Shown piece by piece: positions 27,106-36,575 of a stretch of DNA of 64,000 nt; the stretch's first letter is position 1, and each line of letters opens with the position of its first letter. A program made the translations under genes and the position numbers. The notes under the pieces were generated by a model. That model did no database searches, was not told where the DNA came from, and saw nothing but the letters and a program-made list of their open reading frames with translations. Source of the stretch: CAWJAP01 sp963834365 (GTDB lineage: Bacteria > Acidobacteriota > Vicinamibacteria > Vicinamibacterales > Vicinamibacteraceae); the NCBI GenBank assembly GCA_963834365.1, contig CAWIBS010000030.1:310001-374000 (forward strand). The letters are read 5' to 3'.

Positions 27106-28579
27106 TCAGTTCCGGTCGTCCGGCTTGATGACCGGGGGCGGCGCATCGGACACGGTCCCGCGCCCCTCGTTCTCGATGCCCGGCGCGGGCAGGAACGACT
27201 TGGGACGCGTCGGCAGCGGCGGCACCTCGTCCGGATCGAGCGCACGCACGAGCCGGGGCGTGATGAGTACCATGAGCTCGGTCCGCTCGGCGCGATCCGA
27301 GCGGCTCCTGAAGAGCGTGCCGATGATCGGCAGGCTGCCCAGGATCGGGATCGCCGCCTTGTCGTCCTGCGTGATGTTGTTCAGCAGGCCGGCAATCGCG
27401 AACGACTGCCCGTCACGCAGCTCGACGTCGGTCGCCGCGCGGCGCGTGATCAGCGACGGGATGCGGAAGCCTTCGAGCGTGATCCCGTTGTTGAAGTCGA
27501 GCGAGCTCACCTCGGGCTCCACGTGCAGGCGGATGACGTCGCCGGCGATCGTCGGCCGGAACTTGAGGCGGACACCGAACTCCTTCCACGTGATTGTGAC
27601 CGATCCGGTGACGCCCTGAACGACGGGCACCGGGAACTCCCCGCCGGCGAGGAAGCTGGCTTCCTGGCCGTTGTAGGCGATCAGGTTCGGCTCCGCCAGG
27701 CTCTGGAAGTAGCCCTTCGACTCGAGCGCCTTCAACACCGCCCCGATACCTTCCCGGCGATCGAAGAAGAACAGGTTGAGCAGGTCGGTGAAAATCGTCT
27801 CGGTGACGCCGGTCGGATCGGCCGTCAGGTCCGGGCCTGAAAACTGCTGCGTCGTCGTCCGGGCGCTGTAACGCTGCGCGTTGGCGAAGAAGGTGAACCC
27901 GGCCTGGAGCAACGCCGTGCGATTCACCTCGGCGAAGCGCACCTGCAGCATGACCTGCTGGCTGGCCATTCCCCCGGGAAGCTGCAGCAGGTTGATGACC
28001 CGCGCATTGGCTTTGGTCCCGCCGGCAATCTCGCCCGCGCGGAGCATGACCGCGTTGGACGACACCTGGCCGTTGAGGATGATCGCCTCGTCGTTCATCG
28101 ACACCCGGATGTCCTCGCCGGGGAACACCTGATTCAGCGTCTGCTGGAGGGTCGTGACGCCCGGATCGACCACCACGTCGGTACTGGAGCCGTTCCGTGG
28201 CGCCCCACACGATGAGGCTGACCGTCCCCGCGCTCTTGCCGTCGATGAGCACCTCGCGCGGCTGCACGACCACGGCGTCGGCAATCTTGGGATCGGTGAC
28301 GGCGATGCGCGTGATGGCAAACGGCGTTGGCAGCACCATCGAACGGCCGGCCGTGAGAATCAGGACGCGATCGCGATCGACGGCGCCGGTGATCGGCTGC
28401 GGCGCGACTGGTGTGCCCTGCGGCGCGGGCGTGCCCGCCTGGGGCGCCCCCGGCGCGGGCGCAGGTGCCTGCGCCGACAGCGCGGCGATACCGGTCAGCG
28501 CCCCCATGAGCGCCAGCAGCACGCGGCTCAGCCCGCGACCTCCGGGAGAGGACCCCGGCATCCCTCGCACGGCACTCAT
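27106..28579 (-). CDS. cpaC: Tad secretin CpaC/RcpA (one frameshift)
   Basis: About 490 aa after joining at 28180-28181. N-terminal signal segment (VLLALMGALTGIAALSAQ), a Pro/Ala linker, and a pilus-secretin N-domain (GRSMVLPTPFAITRIAVTDP, VSLIVWGATERLQYDV). The secretin domain then shows VTGSVTITWKEFGVRLKFRP, EVSSLDFNNGITLEG, LRDGQSFAIAGLLNN and ELMVLITPRLVRAL. One G too many in the GG at 28180 breaks the frame. It forms the outer-membrane pore. It starts by ATGA overlap with cpaB. Confidence 0.92.
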
Positions 28580-29474
28580 TCCTTGATCGGCTCCTCGCCC
28601 GTGCCCGAGCGCACCTGCTCCTCGGTCCTTTTCGCGCCGCGGATCGCCTCGACCGTGTATGGCTTCGGCGGCTCGGGCGGCGCGCCGTCACGACTCGCCG
28701 GCGCCGGCGCCTTGCGGACCGACGCCGGTTTGGTCGCGGGCGGCGGCTCGGGCGATCCGCCCATCAGGCCCGCCATGCGGACGCCGAGCGTATCCGTCGG
28801 CAGCGTATCCAGGGGATTGCGCAGCGTCAGCGTGATGCGGCCCTCGGCCTGGACGAGCGCGATGCGCTCGGCGTCCTCGGGGGACACGAGCAGGGTGACG
28901 ACGGAGGTCGGCATCGGGCGGCCGTCCTGCCGCGCCTTCTCCTGGTCGAACCGCGTCCCCGCGGTCAGCACCTGCACGTTCGACACGATGACGCGCGCGA
29001 CGCTCTCGTCGTTGTCGGATTGCTTGGCCAGCGTCACGAGGACGTCCACCCGCGTGCCGGGGACCACGAACCCCGCGACGCCAATCACTTCGTTGACCTT
29101 GACGGAAATGGCGCGCATCCCCGGCGGGATCGTCGGCGGCAGCCCGGCCCCCGCGCCGACCGCCGCCAGCTTCGACTCGGTGATCGGCTCGTTCATCGCA
29201 ATCGAGTCCACGGCACCCCGGTCCACGACCTGCCGGAGATCGCTGTAAGTGCCGGGCACCAGGCTGTCGGCAGGCCACACGACCGCCTTGACCATCTCGC
29301 GCGTCACGAGCGCGCCCGCCGGGATCGGCGTCGCGGCGACGAGCGCCGTCGTGAGCTTCGGGCCGGGCTGGCGGGATCGATTGGCCGATGCCACGGTAGA
29401 CGGCCACAGCTCGCGACGGTGGCGCACACGAACGCGATCGCGAGGACCGCGAGGAGGCGGGTGTTGCGACTCAT
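28576..29474 (-). CDS. cpaB: Pilus assembly protein CpaB/RcpC (two N-terminal frameshifts)
   Basis: About 299 aa. MSRNTRLLAVLAIAFVCATV is the signal/TM segment in one frame. Two closely spaced shifts (about 29412 and 29398) then lead into the main frame: a SAF domain (TALVAATPIPAGALVTREMV), a CpaB C-terminal domain (MRAISVKVNEVIGVAGFVVP, GTRVDVLVTL, SVVTLLVSPEDAERIALVQA) and a Pro-rich end. The ATG at 29474 overlaps the tadE stop. CpaB is a periplasmic protein that guides the secretin. Confidence 0.88.
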
Positions 29475-29949
29475 GGAGTGACTCCGCTCGAGACGGTTTC
29501 GACACGCATCGTGGACGTGGCGGTCAGGGTGATGGTTCCGAACGTGCCCGTGCCGCCAGCCAGCGCCATGATCGGGCCCAGCACAATGAATTGATCGGCC
29601 AGCGTCACAGTGACCTGCGCGGCGGTGAACGGCGGCCCGCTGCCCGGATCGATGACGACCGGGTTCACCGCGGTGACCGGGCGACGCGGAGGGATTGTTG
29701 GTGCCCTCCTGGACGAAGGCGAGGACGCGCGCCTGCACGTCCGGAGTCGTGTAGCCGGGCAACACCGCGATGCGCGCCCCTTCGCGCGCCGCGTTGCTCA
29801 GCACCTGCTGCCGGGACAGCAGCAGGCCGAAATCGACGATGCCGCCGAACACGACCAGGAGGAGCGGGAGTGCCAGCGCAAACTCGACGAGCTCGGCTCC
29901 CGATTCCGACGGCGACCGACAGACGCCGCCGTCCGCGCACCATCACCAT
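29471..29949 (-). CDS. tadE: TadE-like minor pilin (two frameshifts)
   Basis: About 159 aa. MVMVRGRRRLSVA is in one frame and shifts near 29915 to ESGAELVEFALALPLLLVVF, the typical TadE prepilin motif and hydrophobic helix. GLLLSRQQVLSNAAREGARI and a second shift near 29690 lead to the beta-rich end (AQVTVTLADQFIVLGPIMAL). The ATG shares its A with the TGA of the prepilin peptidase gene (TGATG). Pseudopilin of the Tad pilus. Confidence 0.82.
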
Positions 29950-30483
29950 CACCTTCGCCACCACAGTGTCGCGAGCGCACCGAGCGCCAGCGGCAGCGCA
30001 TATGGCAGCCGCATGGCGTGTGGCGAGTCGAGCGTCAGTCCAGGATGGGCACGCGGCCCGACCAGTCGCCAGAAAACCAGGAGCGCCCAGATATTGCCCA
30101 GTGTCCTCGTCAGCGCGCCGCGCATCAGCAGCCACGGCACGGCAATGACGCCACCGGCGATTGCGCCGTACACCGCCACCCACCAGGCGCCTGACGGTCC
30201 GAGCCAGGCGCCGAACGCGGCGAGCAGCTTGACGTCGCCCGCGCCGAGACCCCTCAGAGAGGAAGAGCGGCAGGAAGATCAGCAGACCGACCGTCCAGCC
30301 GGCGGCGCTCCAAACCATCGCGCGCCAGCCGCCGACCACCCCGAGACAGACCACCGCTGCAGCCGCAGCGCCCAGCGTCAAGGCGTTGGGGATCCGACGC
30401 GTGCGAAGGTCGATCGCCGCAGCCGCGAAGCCAAGAGCGATCACCGCGGCCACGGTCACCTCACTTCCGACCGATCCTGTCAC
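29949..30483 (-). CDS. tadV: Prepilin peptidase TadV/CpaA, A24 family (one frameshift)
   Basis: About 178 aa with five or six TM segments. The first catalytic Asp is in GFAAAAIDLRTRRIPN and the second in GLGAGDVKLLAAFG, which is reached only after dropping one G from GGGG near 30252. The C-terminal half continues to ALPLALGALATLWWRR. It cleaves the leader of Flp and pseudopilins at the inner membrane. The GTG at 30483 overlaps the TGA of the upstream Flp gene. Confidence 0.88.
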
Positions 30484-30677
30484 GGACCTCCGCCCGGATT
30501 CGGCGGATCCCAGAGACCCTGCACGCCGGCGTTCGTATTCGAGAACGACACGCCCAGCGCCGTCGTCACGGTATCCCACACGGCGACCAGCGCCACGGCG
30601 GAGAACGTGACGAGCAACGCGTACTCGACGAGGTCCTGGCCGTCGGTCTCACGACAGAGCCTGCACAGGGCGTTCAC
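30480..30677 (-). CDS. flp: Flp-type pilin
   Basis: 65 aa. A short basic leader precedes the Flp core motif GQDLVEYALLVTFSAVAL, then WDTVTTALGVSFSNTN and a Gly/Pro-rich tail. The GTG at 30677 has GGAGG about 5 nt upstream. It overlaps the prepilin peptidase gene, its likely processing enzyme. Its longer C-terminus than the neighbouring Flp suggests a distinct pilin or minor subunit. Confidence 0.88.
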   Translation of the reverse strand: MNALCRLCRETDGQDLVEYALLVTFSAVALVAVWDTVTTALGVSFSNTNAGVQGLWDPPNPGGGP

Positions 30678-30720
30678 CGCGCCTCCGCCCAGGCTGTCGT
30701 CCTGACACCCGGCCAAGGCT

Positions 30721-30888
30721 CTATCCGCCGAGCGCGGCGGCGGCCTCGTCGAACACCCCGCCAATGGCCGCAACCACGGGCGGGAAGGCGGCAGCGACGG
30801 CGAGCGCGATCAAGGCCACGAGCAGGACGTATTCCACCATGTCCTGACCGTCTTCTTCGCGCCAGAGACGACCAATCAGTCGCATCAT
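30721..30888 (-). CDS. flp: Flp-type pilin, probable major subunit
   Basis: 55 aa: MMRLIGRLWREEDGQDMVEY, then VLLVALIALAVAAAFPPVV and a short helical end (FDEAAAALGG). This is the standard Flp pilin size and motif, with the G/E processing and alignment residues in DGQDMVEY. AGGAGA lies 6 nt before the ATG at 30888. As first gene of the operon it is likely the major pilin; a paralogue follows 43 bp downstream. Confidence 0.9.
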   Translation of the reverse strand: MMRLIGRLWREEDGQDMVEYVLLVALIALAVAAAFPPVVAAIGGVFDEAAAALGG

Positions 30889-31213
30889 CCCGATTCTCCT
30901 TCCGGATTGGTACCAGTGACCGGCAACCCCGGATTCGAGCGTTGGTTGTAGTGAGGTTCACACTCGGACGCACACCGCATGCCACCATTGGCGCGGTGCG
31001 AGCGTCAGAGATGCGTCAGGATCGGGCCCCGTCCAGATCCCTTCGATTTTCCTCGCCCGAATCGCCAACATACACCAGATTCGTAAGGCCGTCGCAGCTT
31101 TTTTGTTCGACTGCTGGACCGTTCGTCACACCCTGGTTGTGCGGCTTTTCGGGGGAGAAAGTCGGCAAATCTCAGGACTTTCGACGGAATGTCGTTGGCG
31201 ATGCGAACAAGGG
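30889..31213. promoter_or_regulatory. Leader region upstream of the Tad operon
   Basis: 325 bp without a gene between the flp operon start and the end of the TonB-like gene on the same strand. It must hold the Tad operon promoter and may hold a terminator for the TonB-like gene. I could not place convincing -10/-35 boxes. It is less GC-rich than its surroundings around 31060-31200, including a GCTTTTTTGTTC stretch. Confidence 0.35.
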
Positions 31214-32601
31214 CTACAACGTCACCCGGATATTGATGCGGAAGCGCACCGGCAGACCGTCCCGTGTCGCCGGCTGGAAGAGCCAGGCCTTGGCCGCGGC
31301 CATCAGCATCCGCTCCTGAAACCGGTTCGCCGGCGAGATCAGCCGGACGTGCTCGACGGTGCCTGTCTCGCTCACCACGAGCTCCAGCGTTCCGACCGAT
31401 GCCGCCGGCACGTCGGCGGGCGGCTGCTCCGGCAAGCGAGGGCGGATCAGGATCGGCGGCACCACCCCGCGGTCGCCCGGTCCGTAGACGATCCCCTGCC
31501 GGGACGAGGCGCCGGATCGCGTGTCGGGCTCCGCGGGGAGCGCCCCGCCCCCGAGATCCGTCACTCGGACATCCACCTCGCCAGACCCGGCGGACGGCGG
31601 CTGTTGAGCCCGGCCGGGTGCAGGGCGGACAGGGCTGGAGCCCTGTCCCACCGACGGGGAGCCCTGTCCTACTGACGGGGCCACCCCCGCGGAGCCCTGT
31701 CCGACCGGAGGAGAGCCCTGTCCCGCGGCGGGGAACCTTGTCGCACCGCCGGAGTAGAACCACCCGCTTCTGGAGAGGACTGTCCAGCCCCTGGAGATGA
31801 ATCGGGGGTCTCCCGGGGAGGCCGGCCCGGGGAGGGCGACGCGGCCGGCACGCCAGGCGTGGGGCGCGCTGCGTCGGGCGTGACCTCGTCGTCGACCATG
31901 CTGACCGGCGACAGCTCGGGAGGCGCCTCCGCCGTGTTGAGGAGCTTCGTCGTCGCGAACGCGACGACCAGCGTCACCAGGACGGCCCCGGTGGCCGGCA
32001 CGGCGAGCCGGCGCGCAATCTGGCCAAGCGGCTCGGCTGCGCCAACGATGGGCGCCAGCGGGAATGGCGCCGCCAGACCCTCCTGGAGGCGTGCGCGCTC
32101 AGTCAGGCGATTGATCTCCTCCGCCGTCCGGGCTTCTTCCACGGCAACCAGCGCCCGCTGCGCGAGCTGCCTCAGCATCTCATCGCGCCCCGGCCGCAGG
32201 AAGAACGCGAGGTCGCGCACGAGGTCGTCGAGGGCCTCGGTCGCCGGCATCACGTCAGCGGTGTGCCGCCCGACGACCTGCTTCAGCTCCGCGGGGCAGG
32301 GCTTCGCCTCGAGCAGCCGCTCCAGGACGCGAGTCACCCCTTGCGCGGCCGTGCCCTCCTGGACCGCCGCGCTCGTCACCCCGATCTCCCCATCGAGCGC
32401 CAGCCCGATCGCATCGAAGGCTGGCGCCTGCGCCAGCTGCAGCTCGCGCACGGCCGCCGCAAGCGCGGCGGTCAGGGCCACGGCTTCGTACCAGTCGAGT
32501 GCCACTCCCGGGAGGGTGAGCTCCCGGATCGGAATCAGCGGAGGATTCGAATCAGCCAGAACACGAGTGTACGGTGGCGGTTTGAAAGGCACAAGGCGCA
32601 T
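31214..32601 (-). CDS. TonB-like energy transducer with N-terminal cytoplasmic domain (one frameshift)
   Basis: About 462 aa after joining near 31725. Residues 1 to about 200 are a helical cytoplasmic domain of unknown family (ELKQVVGRHTADVMPATEAL). One TM helix (AVLVTLVVAFATTKLL) is near 213. A Pro/Ser-rich periplasmic linker with GQGS repeats follows, then a TonB C-terminal domain (VGTLELVVSETGTVEHVRLI, AAKAWLFQPATRDGLPV). TonB proteins pass proton-motive energy to outer-membrane receptors. The linker repeats are encoded by copies of a GGACAGGGCTCC palindrome half. It is last in a set with sigma, anti-sigma and HEAT genes. Confidence 0.75.
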
Positions 32602-32634
32602 GGGGACGAGTCCCCGGCACCCCCGCGCCCCGTC

Positions 32635-34080
32635 CTATTTGAGCAGCTCCATCAAGTAGGTCGTCGCTTCCGGCGACCGCATGGTCGAGAGCCGGCTGAC
32701 GAGCGCACGCTTGAGCTCAGGGTCCTTCTCCTGGCGGGCCAGGGACACGAGCGCCGCCGCGTTGTTCTGCGTGTAGAGCGCATCGACAATGGCCGAGCGG
32801 ACTTCCCTGGCCTGCTCCTTGGCGTAGAGCGTCAGCAGCAACTGCGCCGTCGCCGGGTCGCGCTTGAGTCCCAGACTGCGAATCGCCGTGCGACGCAGCT
32901 CCGGATCGGTCTCGGTCTGCGCCAGCGCCGCGAGCCGATCGGTCTGTTCGCCCATGGCGAGGCCACGAAGAATCTGCTTCTTGACCTCTGGCGAGGTTTC
33001 CTTGGCGTAGAGATCGGCGAGCTCGGCGCCAGCCTTCATCGCCCCGAGCTGCCGCACCGCCTCGAGCCGCAGCTCGGGGGCCGTTTCCTGACGCGCCGCC
33101 GCCAGCAGCCGTTCCCGATCCTGCGCCACGAGGTAGCCGCGAAGGATCGCCCGCTTGACCGCGGGATCCTGCGTCGACGCGTAGATCTCCGAGAGAAGAC
33201 GACCGCTTTCGGCCGTGCGCATGATGCCGACGAACTCGACGGCCTTCAGCTGCAGATCGGGATTGCCTCCGCCCTTGGCCACGCGGATGACGACGTCGCG
33301 GGCGGCGGGCTTGCCACTGTGGGCGAGCACGAACAGCGCGCGCTCCTTGAGGCGCGGCGGGTGCGGGCCCTTGAGCAGGCTTTCGATCATCGGCACGGCC
33401 GTGTCGGAGTCGCTCGCGGCGAGACCCTGGAGCGCCAGCAGCTTCAGGTCATCGTCGGCCGCCACATCCGGGGACACGGGCTGACCGCTCGACTGGCGAA
33501 TGACCTGTTCGAGCGCATTCGCTTCGGCTGCCCAGCCACTGGTGGGATACGCGCTCTTCAGCTCGCTCAACGAAGCGAGCGCTTCGGCACGCTGGCCCAG
33601 CCTGTTCTGTGTATACGCACGCCAGTAGTAGGCGCCGACCGCGCGGGGGCCCTGCTTCGAGGTGGCCACGGCATTGAAGGCCTTGAGCGCATCCTCCCAC
33701 TCCGCGCGATCGAGGGCCCGGCGGCCGCAGGTGTACGTCGAGTCTGCATCGTCCACATCGTTGATGACGACGACGCGGCAACCGCCCCACTTGTCGCGTC
33801 CCGGACGATCGCGGCCACGGCCCGGCTCGGGCTGCCCGACGGCCAGCGAGTACATCCTGTCGGCCTTCGCGATGTGCCAGTCCTCCGCCGCCCACCGCTC
33901 GTGCTCGGCCTTCTCCATCGCGTGGGCCTTGGCCTCCAGGATCTTCTCGATCTTGTCAGTGGACTCCTTGATGGCGAAGGCCTTGTCCTTGGCCACGACC
34001 TCCTGGTCGGCCTTCGCAGCAGACTTCTCGGGCTGCGCTGCCGCGCGGCCGTGAGCCACGCGAATCAGGCAGGGGGTCAT
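32635..34080 (-). CDS. HEAT-repeat protein with N-terminal TPR-like region, exported
   Basis: 481 aa. The start is a signal-like segment (TPCLIRVAHGRAAAQ), then a charged helical stretch (KAFAIKESTDKIEKILEAKA) and a TPR-like part (AVGAYYWRAYTQNRLGQRAE). From about residue 190 to the end there are eight or more HEAT/PBS-type units (LKAVEFVGIMRTAESGRLL, RRTAIRSLGLKRDPATAQLL). It is a protein-interaction scaffold with no catalytic motif. It sits between the anti-sigma and TonB-like genes on one strand, a set I know from acidobacteria. Intact frame. Confidence 0.75.
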   Translation of the reverse strand: MTPCLIRVAHGRAAAQPEKSAAKADQEVVAKDKAFAIKESTDKIEKILEAKAHAMEKAEHERWAAEDWHIAKADRMYSLAVGQPEPGRGRDRPGRDKWGGCRVVVINDVDDADSTYTCGRRALDRAEWEDALKAFNAVATSKQGPRAVGAYYWRAYTQNRLGQRAEALASLSELKSAYPTSGWAAEANALEQVIRQSSGQPVSPDVAADDDLKLLALQGLAASDSDTAVPMIESLLKGPHPPRLKERALFVLAHSGKPAARDVVIRVAKGGGNPDLQLKAVEFVGIMRTAESGRLLSEIYASTQDPAVKRAILRGYLVAQDRERLLAAARQETAPELRLEAVRQLGAMKAGAELADLYAKETSPEVKKQILRGLAMGEQTDRLAALAQTETDPELRRTAIRSLGLKRDPATAQLLLTLYAKEQAREVRSAIVDALYTQNNAAALVSLARQEKDPELKRALVSRLSTMRSPEATTYLMELLK

Positions 34081-34127
34081 GAGCAACGCCGTGTTCGATC
34101 TCGATATCTCTCGTCCTTGGACTAACA

Positions 34128-34190
34128 GTGCTCGGGCTACGGGCTACAGGCTACGGGTGCTACGGTGGCTACCGGCTGCGGGCTACAGGG
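34128..34190. repeat. GGCTACG heptamer array
   Basis: Repeats of GGCTACGGGCTACAGGCTAC fill the gap between the HEAT gene start and the anti-sigma gene stop, and the stop TAG of the anti-sigma gene lies in it. The same heptamer recurs near 48.2 and 53.4 kb. Confidence 0.6.
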
Positions 34191-34934
34191 CGTGTTCACG
34201 TTCGCGCAGCGCGACACCCGCCAGTCGCACGCGAAACGCGACGTCGTCGGTGTCGAGACGGCCCCGCAGGCCGTCGAGGTCGGTGCTGTCGCGCGACACG
34301 TGTGCGACTTCGATGAGGACCCGCTCGAGATCGTCGAGCATGTCGGCCACGTCGGTCTCGCCCGAAAACGCGGCGGACTGACGATAGAGGCGGTTGGCGC
34401 TCGGCCAGGTCGGCGGCGACGCGGCTCACGTCGAAGACCTCCGCCGCGTCCTCGGCCGTGTTCAAGTCGGTCAGCATCATGCCTGTCCGTTCGAGGTGTT
34501 CGCTGACGGCCGTGAGCAGGACGCGCTCGGAGACGGCGGGCCCGGACTCGGGCCGGGACTCCTGCGCCGCGGGCACGCCAACGCTCACTCCGCCGGGGTG
34601 CGGACACGACCAGTGCGAGCATTCCCGCCGTGGCGGCGGCCATGGCCGCGTACGGCCACCAGTCCCGGAAGCGCCCGGACCAGCCCCGCTCGAGACGCGT
34701 CGGCACCGGAGGCACATCGAGCCGCGACTCGATCAGATTCCAGACGCGCTGGCCGTAACCGGGATCGACGTCCGGCGCTTCGACAGCATCGAATGCCTCG
34801 AGCGTTCGCCGAATGGCGTCGAGCTCCGCGCGGCAATGCGCGCAGTTCGCCAGATGGGCCGACAGATCCGCCCGATCAGCGGCATCGTCGCCGGTCTGGA
34901 ACAGCACGAGGTCGGCGGGAGAGAGATGGGACAT
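34183..34934 (-). CDS. Zinc-finger anti-sigma factor (two frameshifts)
   Basis: About 250 aa in three frames, switching near 34600 and 34405. The N-terminal ZAS domain shows HLANCAHCRAEL (HxxxCxxC), then one TM helix (YAAMAAATAGMLALVVS). The periplasmic part has VSERVLLTAVSEHLERTGMM, EVFDVSRVAADLAE and, in the last frame, FSGETDVADMLDDLERVLIE, ending in LREREHAL. It binds and holds the ECF sigma factor encoded 117 bp upstream. The shifts leave motifs intact and are probably sequence errors. Confidence 0.8.
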
Positions 34935-34935
34935 G

Positions 34936-35040
34936 GACGGTTACCAGCTACCAGTCTACGAGTTACGAGTTACGTTACGAGTTACGAGTTATCAGTTACC
35001 AGTTACGAGTTACAACTCGCCAACTCATGACCACGACCAC
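34936..35040. repeat. GAGTTAC heptamer array
   Basis: Repeats of GTTACGAGTTACGAGTTA with variants, all in one orientation, fill the gap between the sigma factor stop and anti-sigma start. The anti-sigma translation start therefore lies right after the array. Confidence 0.65.
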
Positions 35041-35051
35041 GACTACGGGCG

Positions 35052-35615
35052 CTAGACGAACTCCGCGAGGGCGACGCGCATCTTGCGAACCGCGCGAAAA
35101 ATACTGTGCTTGGTGGCGTTGACCTTCAGGTTCATCTGTTCCGAGATCTCCTCGATCGACAGTCCCTCGACGTGCCGCAGGACGAACGCCACGCGCTCGC
35201 GCTCGGTCAGGCTGACCATCGCCGATCGGATACGCGACTGAATCTGTCCGCTCAGCACCTTCTGGTCCTGCTCCGGCGCGCGCATCAGGCTGCTCGCGAG
35301 CGGAGCAGCGGCGTCGCCCGGCTCCGTCTCGATCGGCTCGTGGTGTCGCCTCGTCCTGAGCAGGTCCACCGCGCAGTTCGACGCAATGCGATACAGCCAC
35401 GTGCTGAAGCTCGAGCGGGCTTCGAACCGCGGAAGCTGCCTGTGCGCCTTGATGAAGCTTTCCTGAACCACCTCGTCCGCGTCGTGCTCGTTCCCCGTCA
35501 GCCGGAACGCCAGGCGGAAGACACTGCGGCTGTGGCGTTCCACCAACTGGCGGAAGGCCTCGCGGTCGCCTCCCTGGGCCCGGTCAACGAGAGAGGCGTC
35601 GCTCTCCACGAGCAT
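35052..35615 (-). CDS. ECF-type RNA polymerase sigma factor
   Basis: 187 aa. Region 2 (DRAQGGDREAFRQLVERH, DEVVQESFIKAHRQL, STWLYRIASNCAVDLLR) and region 4 (LTERERVAFVLRHVEGLSIE, LKVNATKHSIFRAVRKMR) are both complete. The ATG at 35615 fits the family N-terminus (MLVESDASLVDRAQGG), although the ribosome site (AGGA) is unusually close. It directs RNA polymerase to stress or envelope genes and is paired with the ZAS anti-sigma gene downstream. Confidence 0.93.
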   Translation of the reverse strand: MLVESDASLVDRAQGGDREAFRQLVERHSRSVFRLAFRLTGNEHDADEVVQESFIKAHRQLPRFEARSSFSTWLYRIASNCAVDLLRTRRHHEPIETEPGDAAAPLASSLMRAPEQDQKVLSGQIQSRIRSAMVSLTERERVAFVLRHVEGLSIEEISEQMNLKVNATKHSIFRAVRKMRVALAEFV

Positions 35616-35694
35616 TCCTGTGGTTAGACGGGCGATCTGGACTGGGGTTGGGGACGGGAGCCTCGCACCGACCTCCGAGGCTCCCGTCCCCGTC

Positions 35695-36433
35695 TCACTC
35701 GAGCGCGTCGAGCTCCAGCCGTATCGCGCGGAGGGCCTCGCGGTCGGCGACCTGATACGCGCCGCCCGCCAGACCGAACGACACGGAAGGGTTGGCACGC
35801 CCGGACTCGTCGTCTCGCCGCACGAACGGCCCCGCGTGCACCTCGGTCACGCCGGTGGCACGCACGACCTCCGCGACATTGGCGGCTCGCATGCTCCCGC
35901 CGGCGAGAATCCGGACCCGGCCCGCCGAGCGGCGCACCAGCGAGGCAATCGCCTCGGCCCCTTCCGACGCGGACCGGGCGCCGCCGCTCGTCAGGACTCG
36001 CCGGATGCCGCAGTCCGCCAGGGCACTCGAGCGCCGCATCACGATCGGGTGTGACGTCGAAGGCGCGGTGGCAGGCGGCCTCGAGGGGCGCCGCATCGGC
36101 GACGAGCGCGCGCATCCGCTGGACGTCGATCTCTCCCGCTCCGGTCAGGACGCCGAACACCACGCCGGACGCCCCGTGCGCGCGGGCCAGGGCGACGTCG
36201 CGGCGCATGGCCGCGAAGTCGAGCGCCCCGTAGGCAAACGCGCCTGCCCGCGGGCGAATCATGCAGACGATCGGCAGCCGGGTCCGTGCCCGCGCTTCCT
36301 GGAGGGTGCCCAGCGACGGCGTCAGACCGCCGAGCTCAATCGCCGAGCAGAGCTCAATCCGGTCGGCCCCGCCCGCTTCGGCTTCCTCGCAGTCGAGCAC
36401 GGAGCAGCAGACGGCCTCGAGCAGAATCCGCAT
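35695..36433 (-). CDS. cutC: CutC-family protein (one frameshift)
   Basis: About 245 aa after joining near 36027. The N-terminal half reads MRILLEAVCCSVLDCEEAEA, GGADRIELCSAIELGGLTPS and MIRPRAGAFAYG; the other frame continues ALADCGIRRVLTSGGARSA, AGRVRILAGGSMRAANVAEV and EVHAGPFVR. TIM-barrel family once tied to copper homeostasis, with true function still debated. One extra base in the TGCC region breaks the frame. The start was placed at MRILLEAV, where the family begins. Confidence 0.85.
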
Positions 36434-36575
36434 GCCAGAGCATAGGCCGCCCTGCCGCCTCTCACCTTCTGCCTTCCTTGTGCCTTGTGCCTTGTGCCTT
36501 TGAAATATCATCCCCTCGTGCTCCGCACCGCTCGACTCGCTGCTGCGCCACATCCTGACGAGCCGCGTCTACGAC

